Positions 1 through 7,004 of a stretch of 57,447 nucleotides of DNA are shown one piece after another. The notes below the pieces were generated by a model, which was not told where the DNA came from, searched no databases, and saw only the letters and a program-made list of their open reading frames with translations. A program made the translations under genes and the position numbers. Location of the stretch: NCBI GenBank assembly GCA_035701505.1, contig DASSSA010000072.1, positions 1 through 57,447 on the forward strand. The letters run 5' to 3'. Every line of letters begins with the position of its first letter. Within the stretch, counting starts at the first letter, position 1. Origin of the DNA: AC-69 sp035701505. GTDB lineage: Bacteria; Actinomycetota; UBA4738; HRBIN12.

Positions 1-1
1 G

Positions 2-682
2 GGCCGAAGCGACACGCTGCCCTTCCCCAAGATGCCGGGGAGCCTCTACCACCTGAGCAAGGTCCACGACTCGCACAACATCCAGTTCGCCTGCCGCATC
101 TGGGGACTACGGTCCACCGACCTCAACCAGGGCGTGGTGTATGGCATCGAGACAGACGAGACGACGCTCGACCCCCGCCTGGCTACGCGGTTCGACTACG
201 ACGAGGTGTTCGGCACCGCGCTGAACCGATTCTGCCTCCAAGCCGTCATCGGCCACCCCCTCACCGTGTACGGCAGAGGCGGCCAGACCCGTGGCTACCT
301 GAACATCGTCGACACGCTGCGGTGCGTCGAGCTCGCCGTGCTGAACCCCCCCGAGCCGGGGGAATATCGGGTGTTCAACCAGTTCACGGAGCAGTTCTCC
401 ATCCTGGACCTGGCTCGACAGGTGCACGACGCGGGCGCGGCGTACGGCCTTCCGGTCGAGGTCCGTCACCTCGACAACCCGCGGGTGGAGTCGGAGGAGC
501 ATTACTACAACCCCGCGCACACGAAGCTCCTCGACCTCGGGCTGGATCCCCACCTGCTGTCGGAGACGCTCATCGAGTCGATGTTCTCTGCCATCGAACG
601 GCACAAGGACCGCGTCATCCTGGATCACATCATGCCGAGCACCAGGTGGCGTCCCCCGGCTCGCGAGCGCACCACGCGCTGA
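2..682 (+). CDS. sqd1: UDP-sulfoquinovose synthase, 5'-partial
   Basis: C-terminal part of an extended short-chain dehydrogenase (NAD-dependent epimerase fold); the reading frame is open from base 2, so the gene starts upstream of the window. The family converts UDP-glucose plus sulfite to UDP-sulfoquinovose, the head-group donor of sulfolipid. The catalytic YxxxK appears as YHLSKVHDSHN, followed by a GLRSTDLNQGVVYGI stretch characteristic of SQD1 rather than of general epimerases. The N-terminal Rossmann GxxGxxG part is missing because of the window edge. The next gene, a membrane glycosyltransferase, starts 10 bases later and is probably co-transcribed. The SQD1 assignment rests on the motif context; another closely related epimerase remains possible. 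Confidence 0.85.
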   Translation, partial: GRSDTLPFPKMPGSLYHLSKVHDSHNIQFACRIWGLRSTDLNQGVVYGIETDETTLDPRLATRFDYDEVFGTALNRFCLQAVIGHPLTVYGRGGQTRGYLNIVDTLRCVELAVLNPPEPGEYRVFNQFTEQFSILDLARQVHDAGAAYGLPVEVRHLDNPRVESEEHYYNPAHTKLLDLGLDPHLLSETLIESMFSAIERHKDRVILDHIMPSTRWRPPARERTTR

Positions 683-692
683 GGGACGAGCC

Positions 693-1739
693 ATGATCGC
701 CCTGCGGATCCTCGGAGGGCTCGCGGCGGTCGCGTTCCTCTCCATCGCCATCGTCCGCCACAGGCGGCGCCAGATCAGCCGACTGTCGCTCATCATCTCG
801 TCGGTCCTCACCATCGGCGTCCTGCTCTTGGCCATCGTGCCCGACCTGTTCAATCCCTTCTTCGATCTCCTGCACTTCAGGCCGGGAAGCGGGCGGCGCC
901 TCACGGCGCTCCTGCTCGCCGCCGTGGCCGTCCTGTTCGCCTTGGTGATCCGGTTGCAGTCCCACGTGGACGTGAACGAGCGGAACATGCGATTGCTGGT
1001 CGAGGCCTTCGGCAGGGAGCGGTTCGATTGGGACGCGGCCAGGACCCTGACGTCGGGGAGGGGGATCGTGGTCATCTCCCCCGCCCACAACGAGGAGGGG
1101 AACGTCGGCGCGGTGATCCATGCGATGCCCGACGACATCGATGGATACGAGGTCCTCCCCATCGTCATCGACGACGGCTCCGAGGACGGCACGGCGGACG
1201 CGGCGCGGCGGGCGGGGGCGCTCGTGGCCAGACTCCCGATCCGCCGGGGCGGGGGGCTGGCGCTCCGGGTGGGCTACGAGATCGCGCTGAGACTGGGGGC
1301 CGACATCGTGGTCACGATCGATGCCGACGGGCAGCACCTGCCCGAGGAGATGCCCGTCCTGGTCAAGCCGATCATCGAGGGCCAGGCCGACCACGTGAAC
1401 GGCTCGCGGATGCTCGGCGAGTTCGAGCGAGGACCCCTGATCCGTCACGCCGGCGTGCACTTCTTCTCGTGGCTGGTGACCATCCTCGCCGGCCAACGGA
1501 TCACCGACGCGTCCAGCGGGTACCGGGCCACCCGGGCGGACACGCTCCGCAAGCTGGTGCTGGAGCAGGACCAGTTCTGGAGCTCGGAGGTGCTGATCGA
1601 GTGCTTGCGACACCGAGCCCGGATCGTGGAGGTGCCGGTCACGTTCCTCACCCGGCGCGGCGGGGAATCGAAGAAGCCGAAGTCGCTTCGCTACGGCTGG
1701 CACTTCTCCAAGGCCATCGCTAAGACTTGGCTGCGCTAG
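693..1739 (+). CDS. Membrane-anchored family 2 glycosyltransferase with N-terminal DUF2304-like domain
   Basis: 348 residues. Residues 1-115 hold three hydrophobic segments and a following amphipathic stretch that look like DUF2304, normally a separate small membrane protein encoded beside GT2 genes. From about residue 123 a GT-A domain begins: SPAHNEEGNV, VIDDGSEDGT, then the DADGQH metal-binding DxD. This type resembles dolichol/polyprenyl-phosphate mannosyltransferases and probably transfers a sugar to a lipid carrier at the inner membrane. The ATG follows a GAGGGA ribosome site. The preceding sulfoquinovose synthase gene makes a lipid- or polysaccharide-modification role plausible but unproven. 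Its 3' end overlaps the convergent psuG gene by 20 bases. Confidence 0.85.
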   Translation: MIALRILGGLAAVAFLSIAIVRHRRRQISRLSLIISSVLTIGVLLLAIVPDLFNPFFDLLHFRPGSGRRLTALLLAAVAVLFALVIRLQSHVDVNERNMRLLVEAFGRERFDWDAARTLTSGRGIVVISPAHNEEGNVGAVIHAMPDDIDGYEVLPIVIDDGSEDGTADAARRAGALVARLPIRRGGGLALRVGYEIALRLGADIVVTIDADGQHLPEEMPVLVKPIIEGQADHVNGSRMLGEFERGPLIRHAGVHFFSWLVTILAGQRITDASSGYRATRADTLRKLVLEQDQFWSSEVLIECLRHRARIVEVPVTFLTRRGGESKKPKSLRYGWHFSKAIAKTWLR

Positions 1740-2631
1740 CGAGCGCCGAGGCCACCTCCGCGGCCAGACCAGCGTTGCTTTCCAGCAGCGCCAGGTTCGC
1801 CCGGAGGCTCTGGCCACTGGTCCGCTCGGCCAGGCAGGACAGCAGGAACGGGGTCACGTCCTTGCCTCGGACCCCTCGACTCACCGCGGCCTCCTCGCAT
1901 GCTCGAACGGCGTTGGCCACGAGGTCGCGGTCCAGCGCGACGCCGTCGGGAACCGGGTTGCACAGGACGACGGACGAGCGGACGTCGAGCCTTCGGAGCG
2001 CCTGGACCACGGCGGCCGCCGCCACCGGGCTGTCGACGCGGTGCTCGAGCGCAACGTCGGCCTGCCCGGCCACGAAGAACGGCAGCCGGTCGGACCGATA
2101 GCCGACCACCGACACGCCCAGCTCCTCGAGGCGTTCCATCGTGGCCCCGGGGTCCACGATCGACTTGGGACCGGAGCACACCACCAGGGCGGGCGTCGCG
2201 GCGAGCTCGAGCAGGTCCGCTGAGACGTCGCCGGAGCCGTGATGCACCCCGCCGATCCCCCCGGTCGCCAGGACGTCGATCCCGGCACGGTGAGCGGCCC
2301 ACACCGCCGCCGAGACGGTGGTCGCGCCAAGGCCACCCGATGCCACGACCACGGGCAGGTCCCGCCGGGCGACCTTGGCCGCCTCACCCGGCATCGCCAA
2401 GCGAGCGAGGTCAGCGTCGGCGACTCCGACCCGGACCTGACCGCCGTCGACGGCTATCCATGCGGGCACGGCCCCCGTCGCGCGGATGGCGCCGGCCATG
2501 GCCCCGGCGGCCTCGTCGTTTTGCGGAACCGGCAGGCCCTGGGCCAGGACGCTCGTCTCCAGAGCGACGACCGGCCGGCCGCCGGCGAGGGCCTCGGCCA
2601 CCTCCTCCGAGAGCCGGATCGGGCCAGTCAT
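1720..2631 (-). CDS. psuG: Pseudouridine-5'-phosphate glycosidase
   Basis: 303 residues, the usual length for the PsuG/indigoidine synthase A family, which reversibly splits pseudouridine 5'-phosphate to ribose 5-phosphate and uracil. Visible signatures are ALETSVLAQGLPVPQN near the N-terminus, VASGGLGATTVSAAVWAA, ATGGIGGVHHG and CSGPKSIVD with the conserved lysine, then FLLSCLAERTSGQSL near the C-terminus. The start is the ATG at 2631, which overlaps the stop of the upstream PfkB kinase gene in an ATGA, so translation is probably coupled. Kinase plus glycosidase is the standard pair for pseudouridine breakdown. It is the last gene of the TPP-riboswitch operon. Confidence 0.92.
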   Translation of the reverse strand: MTGPIRLSEEVAEALAGGRPVVALETSVLAQGLPVPQNDEAAGAMAGAIRATGAVPAWIAVDGGQVRVGVADADLARLAMPGEAAKVARRDLPVVVASGGLGATTVSAAVWAAHRAGIDVLATGGIGGVHHGSGDVSADLLELAATPALVVCSGPKSIVDPGATMERLEELGVSVVGYRSDRLPFFVAGQADVALEHRVDSPVAAAAVVQALRRLDVRSSVVLCNPVPDGVALDRDLVANAVRACEEAAVSRGVRGKDVTPFLLSCLAERTSGQSLRANLALLESNAGLAAEVASALASAAKS

Positions 2632-3491
2632 CCAGCCCTCGGCCACAGGTCGGGGCCTGCCGCCACCCGGGCGCCAGCGGCGCACGCCGCCCGAAGAGCG
2701 TCCCCCGGTGACGCACCCGTCGCCAAGGCCGCGAGGAACACGCCGTCGAAGGCATCCCCGGCGCCGGTCGGATCGGCTTCCACGACGGGCTCGCCCTCGT
2801 ACCGGATGAGCAGGCCCTCCCACGACATCGCCGCCCCGCGCGGGCCGCGCTTGACGCACACGACCGGGTATCGCCGGGCCAGGGTCTCCGCGGCGTCCTC
2901 TCCCCGCCGGCCGCACAGCACCTCGGCCTCGAGCTCGTTCACCAACAGGACCGATGCCGACTCCGTCGCGGCGAAGAAACGGGTGGTGCCGAACTCCCGC
3001 AGGAGCGGCCAGGAGGCAGCGTCCACGGCGACGTATCGAGCCTTCGCGCGCTTCAGTGCGGCCCTCGCCGCCGGAAACGATGACTCGTCGAGCAGGAGGT
3101 AGCCCGAGACCAGCACCGCGGCCGCCTCGATCTCGGCGGGGAGATCAGCGGGGGACAGGCGAGCGTTCGCTCCCCGGTCGGCGACCATCGATCGCTCCCC
3201 CGCCGAGTGGACGACCAGCAGCGATCCGGTCCGCGCCTGGGCGTCCACCGCGAGCATGGTCTCCACGCCGTGCTCGGCGATCGATTCCTGGAGCAGCCGA
3301 CCGCCCAGGTCGTCGCCGACCCGCCCGTGGAGCCGGGCGGTGGCCCGGGTCGCGGCCCCCCACACCGCGGCGTTCGCCGCGCTGCCGCCCGGTCGAACCA
3401 CCACCCGCCCGTGGACGTCACCTCCCTCCGCCAGCGCCGTCGCCTCCACACTGACATCGACCATCACGTCGCCCACCGTGACCAGGTCCAT
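2628..3491 (-). CDS. PfkB-family carbohydrate kinase, probable pseudouridine kinase
   Basis: 287-residue ribokinase-fold kinase. The first PfkB signature appears as RPGGSAANAA near residue 35 and the second as DPTGAGDAFDGVF near residue 240, which contains the catalytic aspartate and anion hole. The substrate cannot be read from sequence. Overlap with psuG argues for pseudouridine kinase (PsuK), which makes the substrate of the next enzyme. Because a TPP riboswitch heads the operon, a thiamine-precursor or other nucleoside kinase should also be considered. An 81-base gap separates it from the membrane-protein gene upstream. Confidence 0.8.
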   Translation of the reverse strand: MDLVTVGDVMVDVSVEATALAEGGDVHGRVVVRPGGSAANAAVWGAATRATARLHGRVGDDLGGRLLQESIAEHGVETMLAVDAQARTGSLLVVHSAGERSMVADRGANARLSPADLPAEIEAAAVLVSGYLLLDESSFPAARAALKRAKARYVAVDAASWPLLREFGTTRFFAATESASVLLVNELEAEVLCGRRGEDAAETLARRYPVVCVKRGPRGAAMSWEGLLIRYEGEPVVEADPTGAGDAFDGVFLAALATGASPGDALRAACAAGARVAAGPDLWPRAG

Positions 3492-3572
3492 GGCCGGACA
3501 ACCCTATCGCGAGGCTCGGGGCGGACCGGCGGACCGGAGGGCTGGCTATCCCGAACCCTTCATCGGCGAGCG

Positions 3573-4319
3573 TCAGCCCGTCGAGGCCCGGGGAGACCCG
3601 CGAGCCGAGCGCCGCCAGTGGTAGGCGAAGACCGCGTAGGAGGCGAGGACCGAGAGGCCGCCGGTCACGAACTGCGCGATCCCACCCTGGCGCTCGGCGG
3701 TCGAAGACGAAAACTGCGCGGTGACCCCCGGAGCGATGAGCCTGAACAGCCCGTAGGCTGCCGCTGCCCCAGCCACCAGCGCGATCAGAACCGAGACAAA
3801 GCAGACGGCGTGAACGTACGCCTGGTAGGTTCGCCACGCCGGGCTGCCTTCCACCCCCGGCTCATTCAGGAGCTCTCGGGCCCAGGACGTGTGCAAGCGG
3901 AGGACGATCCCCGCCGCCAGGGCGATCAGGGCCGCCTGAACGGCCATCCGCCACAAGTCCCGGTCTGGGTCGAACGACTGGTACTGCGCCACGGCCGAGT
4001 GTGTCTCGAATCCCGGCACCGGCGTGGTGAGTCCCTCCGACCCGCCGACCGATCCGTACCCCGCGCCGGAGGATCCGATCGCGACCGGGACCTCCCCGCC
4101 GGCGTCCGAGAGGGGGATGCGCACCACCGCCTGGACCACGCCGATCAGCGCGAACAGCGTGATGAACAGCGAGATGAACGTGACGGCAAAGAGATAAAGG
4201 GCGTAGGTACGACCGCCCGTGGGGTCGGGCTCGCCTCGTCCCGCCAGGGCCAGGACTCCCAGGACGACGAGCCCCAGCAGCACCAGGGGGATCAGCCCGA
4301 GGATGGCGAAGAACTCCAA
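3573..4319 (-). CDS. Multi-pass membrane protein of unknown function
   Basis: 248 residues with about five hydrophobic segments: one at the extreme N-terminus (FAILGLIPLVLLGLVVLGVLA), one near residue 45 after GGRTYALYLFAVTF, and three in the second half. A polar Gly/Ser-rich loop lies between the second and third segments. The short RTYALYLFAV motif is reminiscent of DUF5671-like membrane proteins, but I cannot assign a family firmly. No catalytic motif is visible. The gene lies 18 bases after the PurM-like gene, in the middle of the thiamine-riboswitch operon, so a transport or accessory role in that pathway is one guess only. Confidence 0.6.
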   Translation of the reverse strand: MEFFAILGLIPLVLLGLVVLGVLALAGRGEPDPTGGRTYALYLFAVTFISLFITLFALIGVVQAVVRIPLSDAGGEVPVAIGSSGAGYGSVGGSEGLTTPVPGFETHSAVAQYQSFDPDRDLWRMAVQAALIALAAGIVLRLHTSWARELLNEPGVEGSPAWRTYQAYVHAVCFVSVLIALVAGAAAAYGLFRLIAPGVTAQFSSSTAERQGGIAQFVTGGLSVLASYAVFAYHWRRSARGSPRASTG

Positions 4320-4337
4320 GTCAATCGAACCGTACCA

Positions 4338-5411
4338 TCAGGCGCTCTCCGAGATCCCCGCGGCCTCCCCGGCCCACCGGCCGAACGCTCCCCAGAACGG
4401 ATCCAGCCCGGGGTGCTCGAGCGGTTCGTCGCCTCGATCGGTCACCAGGACGGCACCGCGCTCCGCCTCCGTCACCAGCCCAACGACCGAAGCATCGATG
4501 CCGGCATCCCGGAGCGCCGACACGAACGCGTCGGCTCGGCCCGGGACCACCGTGCAGATCAGGGTGCCCTCGGAGATCGACGTGTACGGGTCCATCCCGG
4601 CGTGCTCGCAGACGGCGCGGACCTCTGGCCGCACGGGGATCATGGCCTGCTCGACCCGCATCCCCACTCCGGAGGCCGAGGCGACCTCGGTGAGCCCGCC
4701 GAACACGCCGCCCTCCGTTGCGTCGTGCATCGACGTCACCCCCTCGTCCCGAAGGCCGAACTCCCGGGCTACAGCCGCCTCCGGCACCACGGTCATCCGC
4801 TCGAACAGGGCGTCGGCCGCGTTCACCACGTCCTCCCCCAGGCTCCCTCCCAGACGCTCGGGAAACGTCGCCGCGAACAGCGCGGTGGCCTCGATGGCCG
4901 CACCCTTCGTCACCACGATCGCGTCGCCGGGTCGCGCCATCTTCGGCGTCACGTAGCGGTCCTCCCGTCCGGCGGCCATGCAGACGGCCCCGCCCACCAT
5001 GGGCCACGCGCAGCCCTCGTATCGGGCGGTGTGTCCGGTGATGACGGCGACCCCGATGTCCCGGCACGTCCGGTGGAACGCATCCCACAGCGCGGTCAGT
5101 TCCTCGTCGGTGACCTCCGGTGGCAGGTTCAGGTCCACGGCCATCCACCGAAGGGGAAGGCCGCTCGTGGCAGCGTCCGAGGCGAGGATGTGCACGGCGA
5201 ACCACGCCGCCCGGTCCCAGCCGTACGCCGGGACGATGAACACGGGGTCGGCGGTCAGCGCCATGGCCACGCCGTCGGCCACTCGCACGACGCCGACATC
5301 GACACCGTGCTCCGGGCCCACCAGGACGTCGGGATCCTTCGCCCCCAGCCGGCGCAGGATGACCTGCTCGAACAACTCCGCCGTGGCCTTGCCCAGACGC
5401 GGCTCCGCCAT
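4338..5411 (-). CDS. AIR synthase-related (PurM/HypE/ThiL superfamily) protein
   Basis: 357 residues, full length for the PurM-like ATP-binding superfamily. Superfamily-type elements are GVDVGVVRVADGVAMALTADP near residue 40 (metal/ATP-binding aspartates), FAVHILASDAATSGLP, AVITGHTARYEG and a C-terminal glycine-rich SMHDATEGGVFGGL, which matches HypE-like proteins best. No hydrogenase genes are nearby, so hydrogenase maturation is unlikely here. It is the second gene after the TPP riboswitch and lies 6 bases from thiE, so a ThiL-like thiamine-phosphate kinase or another phosphate-handling step in thiamine metabolism is an attractive inference. The superfamily is clear; the substrate is not. 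Confidence 0.78.
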   Translation of the reverse strand: MAEPRLGKATAELFEQVILRRLGAKDPDVLVGPEHGVDVGVVRVADGVAMALTADPVFIVPAYGWDRAAWFAVHILASDAATSGLPLRWMAVDLNLPPEVTDEELTALWDAFHRTCRDIGVAVITGHTARYEGCAWPMVGGAVCMAAGREDRYVTPKMARPGDAIVVTKGAAIEATALFAATFPERLGGSLGEDVVNAADALFERMTVVPEAAVAREFGLRDEGVTSMHDATEGGVFGGLTEVASASGVGMRVEQAMIPVRPEVRAVCEHAGMDPYTSISEGTLICTVVPGRADAFVSALRDAGIDASVVGLVTEAERGAVLVTDRGDEPLEHPGLDPFWGAFGRWAGEAAGISESA

Positions 5412-5417
5412 GTCGGC

Positions 5418-6065
5418 TCAGTCTCCCGGCACGGATGCCGGCGTCCGGGCGATCTCCACCAGCCGCCGGGTGGCCGCGACCGGGTCCGACGCCGTCCCCA
5501 CCGCCGAAACGACCGCGACGCCGGCGGCCCCCGTCGCAAGGACCTTCCGCGCATTCGAGGGATCGATCCCGCCGACCCCGACGACCGGGAGCGATGTCGC
5601 TTCGACGATGGATCGGAGGCCGTCCAGCCCGATGGGGACGGCCTCTGCCTTGGTCGGCGTGGCGAACACCGTGACTCCAAGGTAGTCGGCTCCGGCCCTC
5701 TCGGCCGCTTCGGCCTGCTTCGGCGCCGCCACGCTGATCCCCAGCACTCCCCGTGGCCCGAGTCGTTCGCGGGCGGTCTCGGGAAGGTCCCCCTGGCCCA
5801 CATGCGCCCCCCCGGCCCCGACCGCGACGGCGATGTCGATCCGGTCATTCACGACGAACAGGACCTGGCTCCTCTTGCAGCGGCGTTCGATCTCGCGTGC
5901 CACTGACAGCAGCTCGTCGTCCGAGAGCTCGGGCGCGCGGAGCTGCACCACGTCGGCGCCGCCCTCTACCGCCGCATCCGCCACATCGATGTGCCCGCGG
6001 CCCGGGACGAGCCCGCTCGAGGTGATGACATGGACCCGGAGCCATTCCGGATCGATCGCGCCCAT
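5418..6065 (-). CDS. thiE: Thiamine-phosphate synthase
   Basis: 215 residues, the normal ThiE length. The enzyme joins HMP diphosphate and thiazole phosphate to give thiamine phosphate. The TIM-barrel signatures are present: VQLRAPELS, LFVVNDRIDIAVAVGAGG, AHVGQGDLP, DYLGVTVFATPTK and VGVGGIDPSNA. The start was placed at the ATG at 6065 because GGAGGGA lies 4 bases upstream and that GGAGGGA is itself the 3' end of the TPP aptamer. The frame stays open upstream, but that extension only translates the riboswitch. Regulation is therefore probably translational occlusion of the ribosome site by thiamine diphosphate. First gene of a five-gene operon. Confidence 0.93.
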   Translation of the reverse strand: MGAIDPEWLRVHVITSSGLVPGRGHIDVADAAVEGGADVVQLRAPELSDDELLSVAREIERRCKRSQVLFVVNDRIDIAVAVGAGGAHVGQGDLPETARERLGPRGVLGISVAAPKQAEAAERAGADYLGVTVFATPTKAEAVPIGLDGLRSIVEATSLPVVGVGGIDPSNARKVLATGAAGVAVVSAVGTASDPVAATRRLVEIARTPASVPGD

Positions 6066-6266
6066 CGTTCCCTCCGCCCGCATTACCGGGATCAGGTTCC
6101 TCGGGTCGCCGGCGCTTCGATGTCTGGGGCTACCGCTTCGCTGCTTGAGCCCGCGTTCTGGGGCTACCGCCTTCACTGCTTGAGCCTCGTTCAGGGGCTA
6201 CCGCTTCGCTGCTTGAGCCCCTCGAGCCGGCCTCTCAGCCCGGTTGTCCCGAGCTCCCCGGTGGTT
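6066..6266 (-). promoter_or_regulatory. TPP (THI-element) riboswitch with an expanded P3 arm
   Basis: Reading the minus strand, the element holds GGGGAGC, a P2 stem CUCGG/CCGGG and the invariant GGCUGAGAGG (6240-6231). A long insert follows, then ACCCGAGGAACCUGAUC (6106-6090), CCGGUAAUGCGGG and GGAGGGA. These are the class-defining blocks of the thiamine diphosphate aptamer. Base of P3 is GCCGGC (6231-6226) pairing with GCCGGC (6113-6108); the insert between them holds three tandem hairpin repeats. The aptamer ends in the thiE ribosome-binding site, which implies control of translation initiation. Confidence 0.93.
6126..6221 (-). repeat. Three tandem hairpin repeats inside riboswitch P3
   Basis: Three near-identical units start at about 6221, 6187 and 6152 on the minus strand, with a period of 33-35 bases. 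Each has a GGGCTCAAGCAG core followed by a TGAAG or CGAAG box and GCGGTAGCCCC. In units 1 and 3 the outer arms GGGCU/AGCCC pair, so each unit can fold as its own hairpin. Unit 2 differs in a few loop bases and one insertion but keeps a GGCU/AGCC stem. They are not a CRISPR array, because the spacers are only 6-8 bases. Confidence 0.88.
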
Positions 6267-6273
6267 CCATCTC

Positions 6274-6279
6274 AGTATA
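6274..6279 (-). promoter_or_regulatory. -10 box for the thiE operon
   Basis: TATACT on the minus strand would start transcription near 6267, directly at the first paired bases of the TPP aptamer. No convincing -35 box is visible 17 bases upstream. Confidence 0.5.
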
Positions 6280-6284
6280 GGTCG

Positions 6285-7004
6285 CTATCGTCGATGGCCG
6301 ACCTGGGCCCGAGCCAGGGCCCGTTCCCGCGCCACCCGCTTCCAATCGCTGCTCGTTCTTGAGAACAGTATGTCCGTGACGATCTGGAACGCGCCGATGC
6401 CGGCCAGGACCCAGACGGCCCACCCCGGGCCGTTCGCGGCGAGGCAGAACATAAGGGCCGCGAATGGCGCGACCTTCGTGGCCAGGGTGCCGGACGCGTG
6501 CATCCAGGCCCGCGCTGCCGGTGATGCCCGAAGGTAGGAGGCGTAGTCGATCTTCAGCCCTGGCCATGGAGGGAACGCGATGTAGTAGGCCAGGAACGAG
6601 ATACCGACCAGGCGGCCAACGGCCCAATGCGCGAGGTCGTGGACGCACACCGACCACGCCACGCCCGCGACCACGAAGGCCCATCCGGCCACGGTCTGGT
6701 TGTCGCAACGCATGCCACAAACCGTCGCCGCCGCTCCGAACAGCACGCCGATCAGCAGCACCAGGTTCCCGAACCACACCGGGAACCGGAACCTGACCCG
6801 GGTCTCGAACGCCTTGCGGTCGATCCGGCCGGCCTGGTCGGCCCAGTGCTCGGCGAGGATGGGCTCGACCTTCACTCGACGAAGCAGGCGCCAGAATCCG
6901 AGCCCGGACAGGTCCGCCTGACCCGCTTCCACGGCCGATTCGATGCGGGCGAACGCGTCCTGATAGTTCTCCCCATCATGGGCAAGACCTCCCGGTTCGC
7001 CCAT
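6285..7004 (-). CDS. Integral membrane protein with HDLAH motif, M50-like
   Basis: 239 residues. An acidic/charged N-terminal region of about 75 residues is followed by about five membrane segments. Inside the second hydrophobic region is VHDLAHWAVGRLVG. This has the shape of the metal-binding HExxH helix of M50 (site-2 protease) enzymes, but aspartate replaces glutamate. That could mean a metal-binding non-protease, a divergent protease or chance. A GGAGG ribosome site lies 4 bases before the ATG at 7004. It is divergent from the PASTA-kinase gene, with the two 5' ends overlapping if the kinase starts at 6978. Function unknown. Confidence 0.65.
   Translation of the reverse strand: MGEPGGLAHDGENYQDAFARIESAVEAGQADLSGLGFWRLLRRVKVEPILAEHWADQAGRIDRKAFETRVRFRFPVWFGNLVLLIGVLFGAAATVCGMRCDNQTVAGWAFVVAGVAWSVCVHDLAHWAVGRLVGISFLAYYIAFPPWPGLKIDYASYLRASPAARAWMHASGTLATKVAPFAALMFCLAANGPGWAVWVLAGIGAFQIVTDILFSRTSSDWKRVARERALARAQVGHRR

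Noticed and set aside
4338..5411. HypE hydrogenase maturation assignment
   Set aside because: The fold is similar, but no hydrogenase or other hyp gene is nearby and the thiamine context points elsewhere.
3207..5906. Long plus-strand open frame (about 900 codons)
   Set aside because: Antisense to the PfkB, membrane, PurM-like and thiE genes; no recognisable domain.
6066..6176. Longer ThiE N-terminus (open frame up to 6176)
   Set aside because: That stretch is the TPP aptamer read as protein; the ribosome site and conserved ThiE start support the ATG at 6065.
6126..6221. CRISPR-like repeat array
   Set aside because: The three units have gaps of only 6-8 bases, are hairpins, and lie inside a riboswitch.
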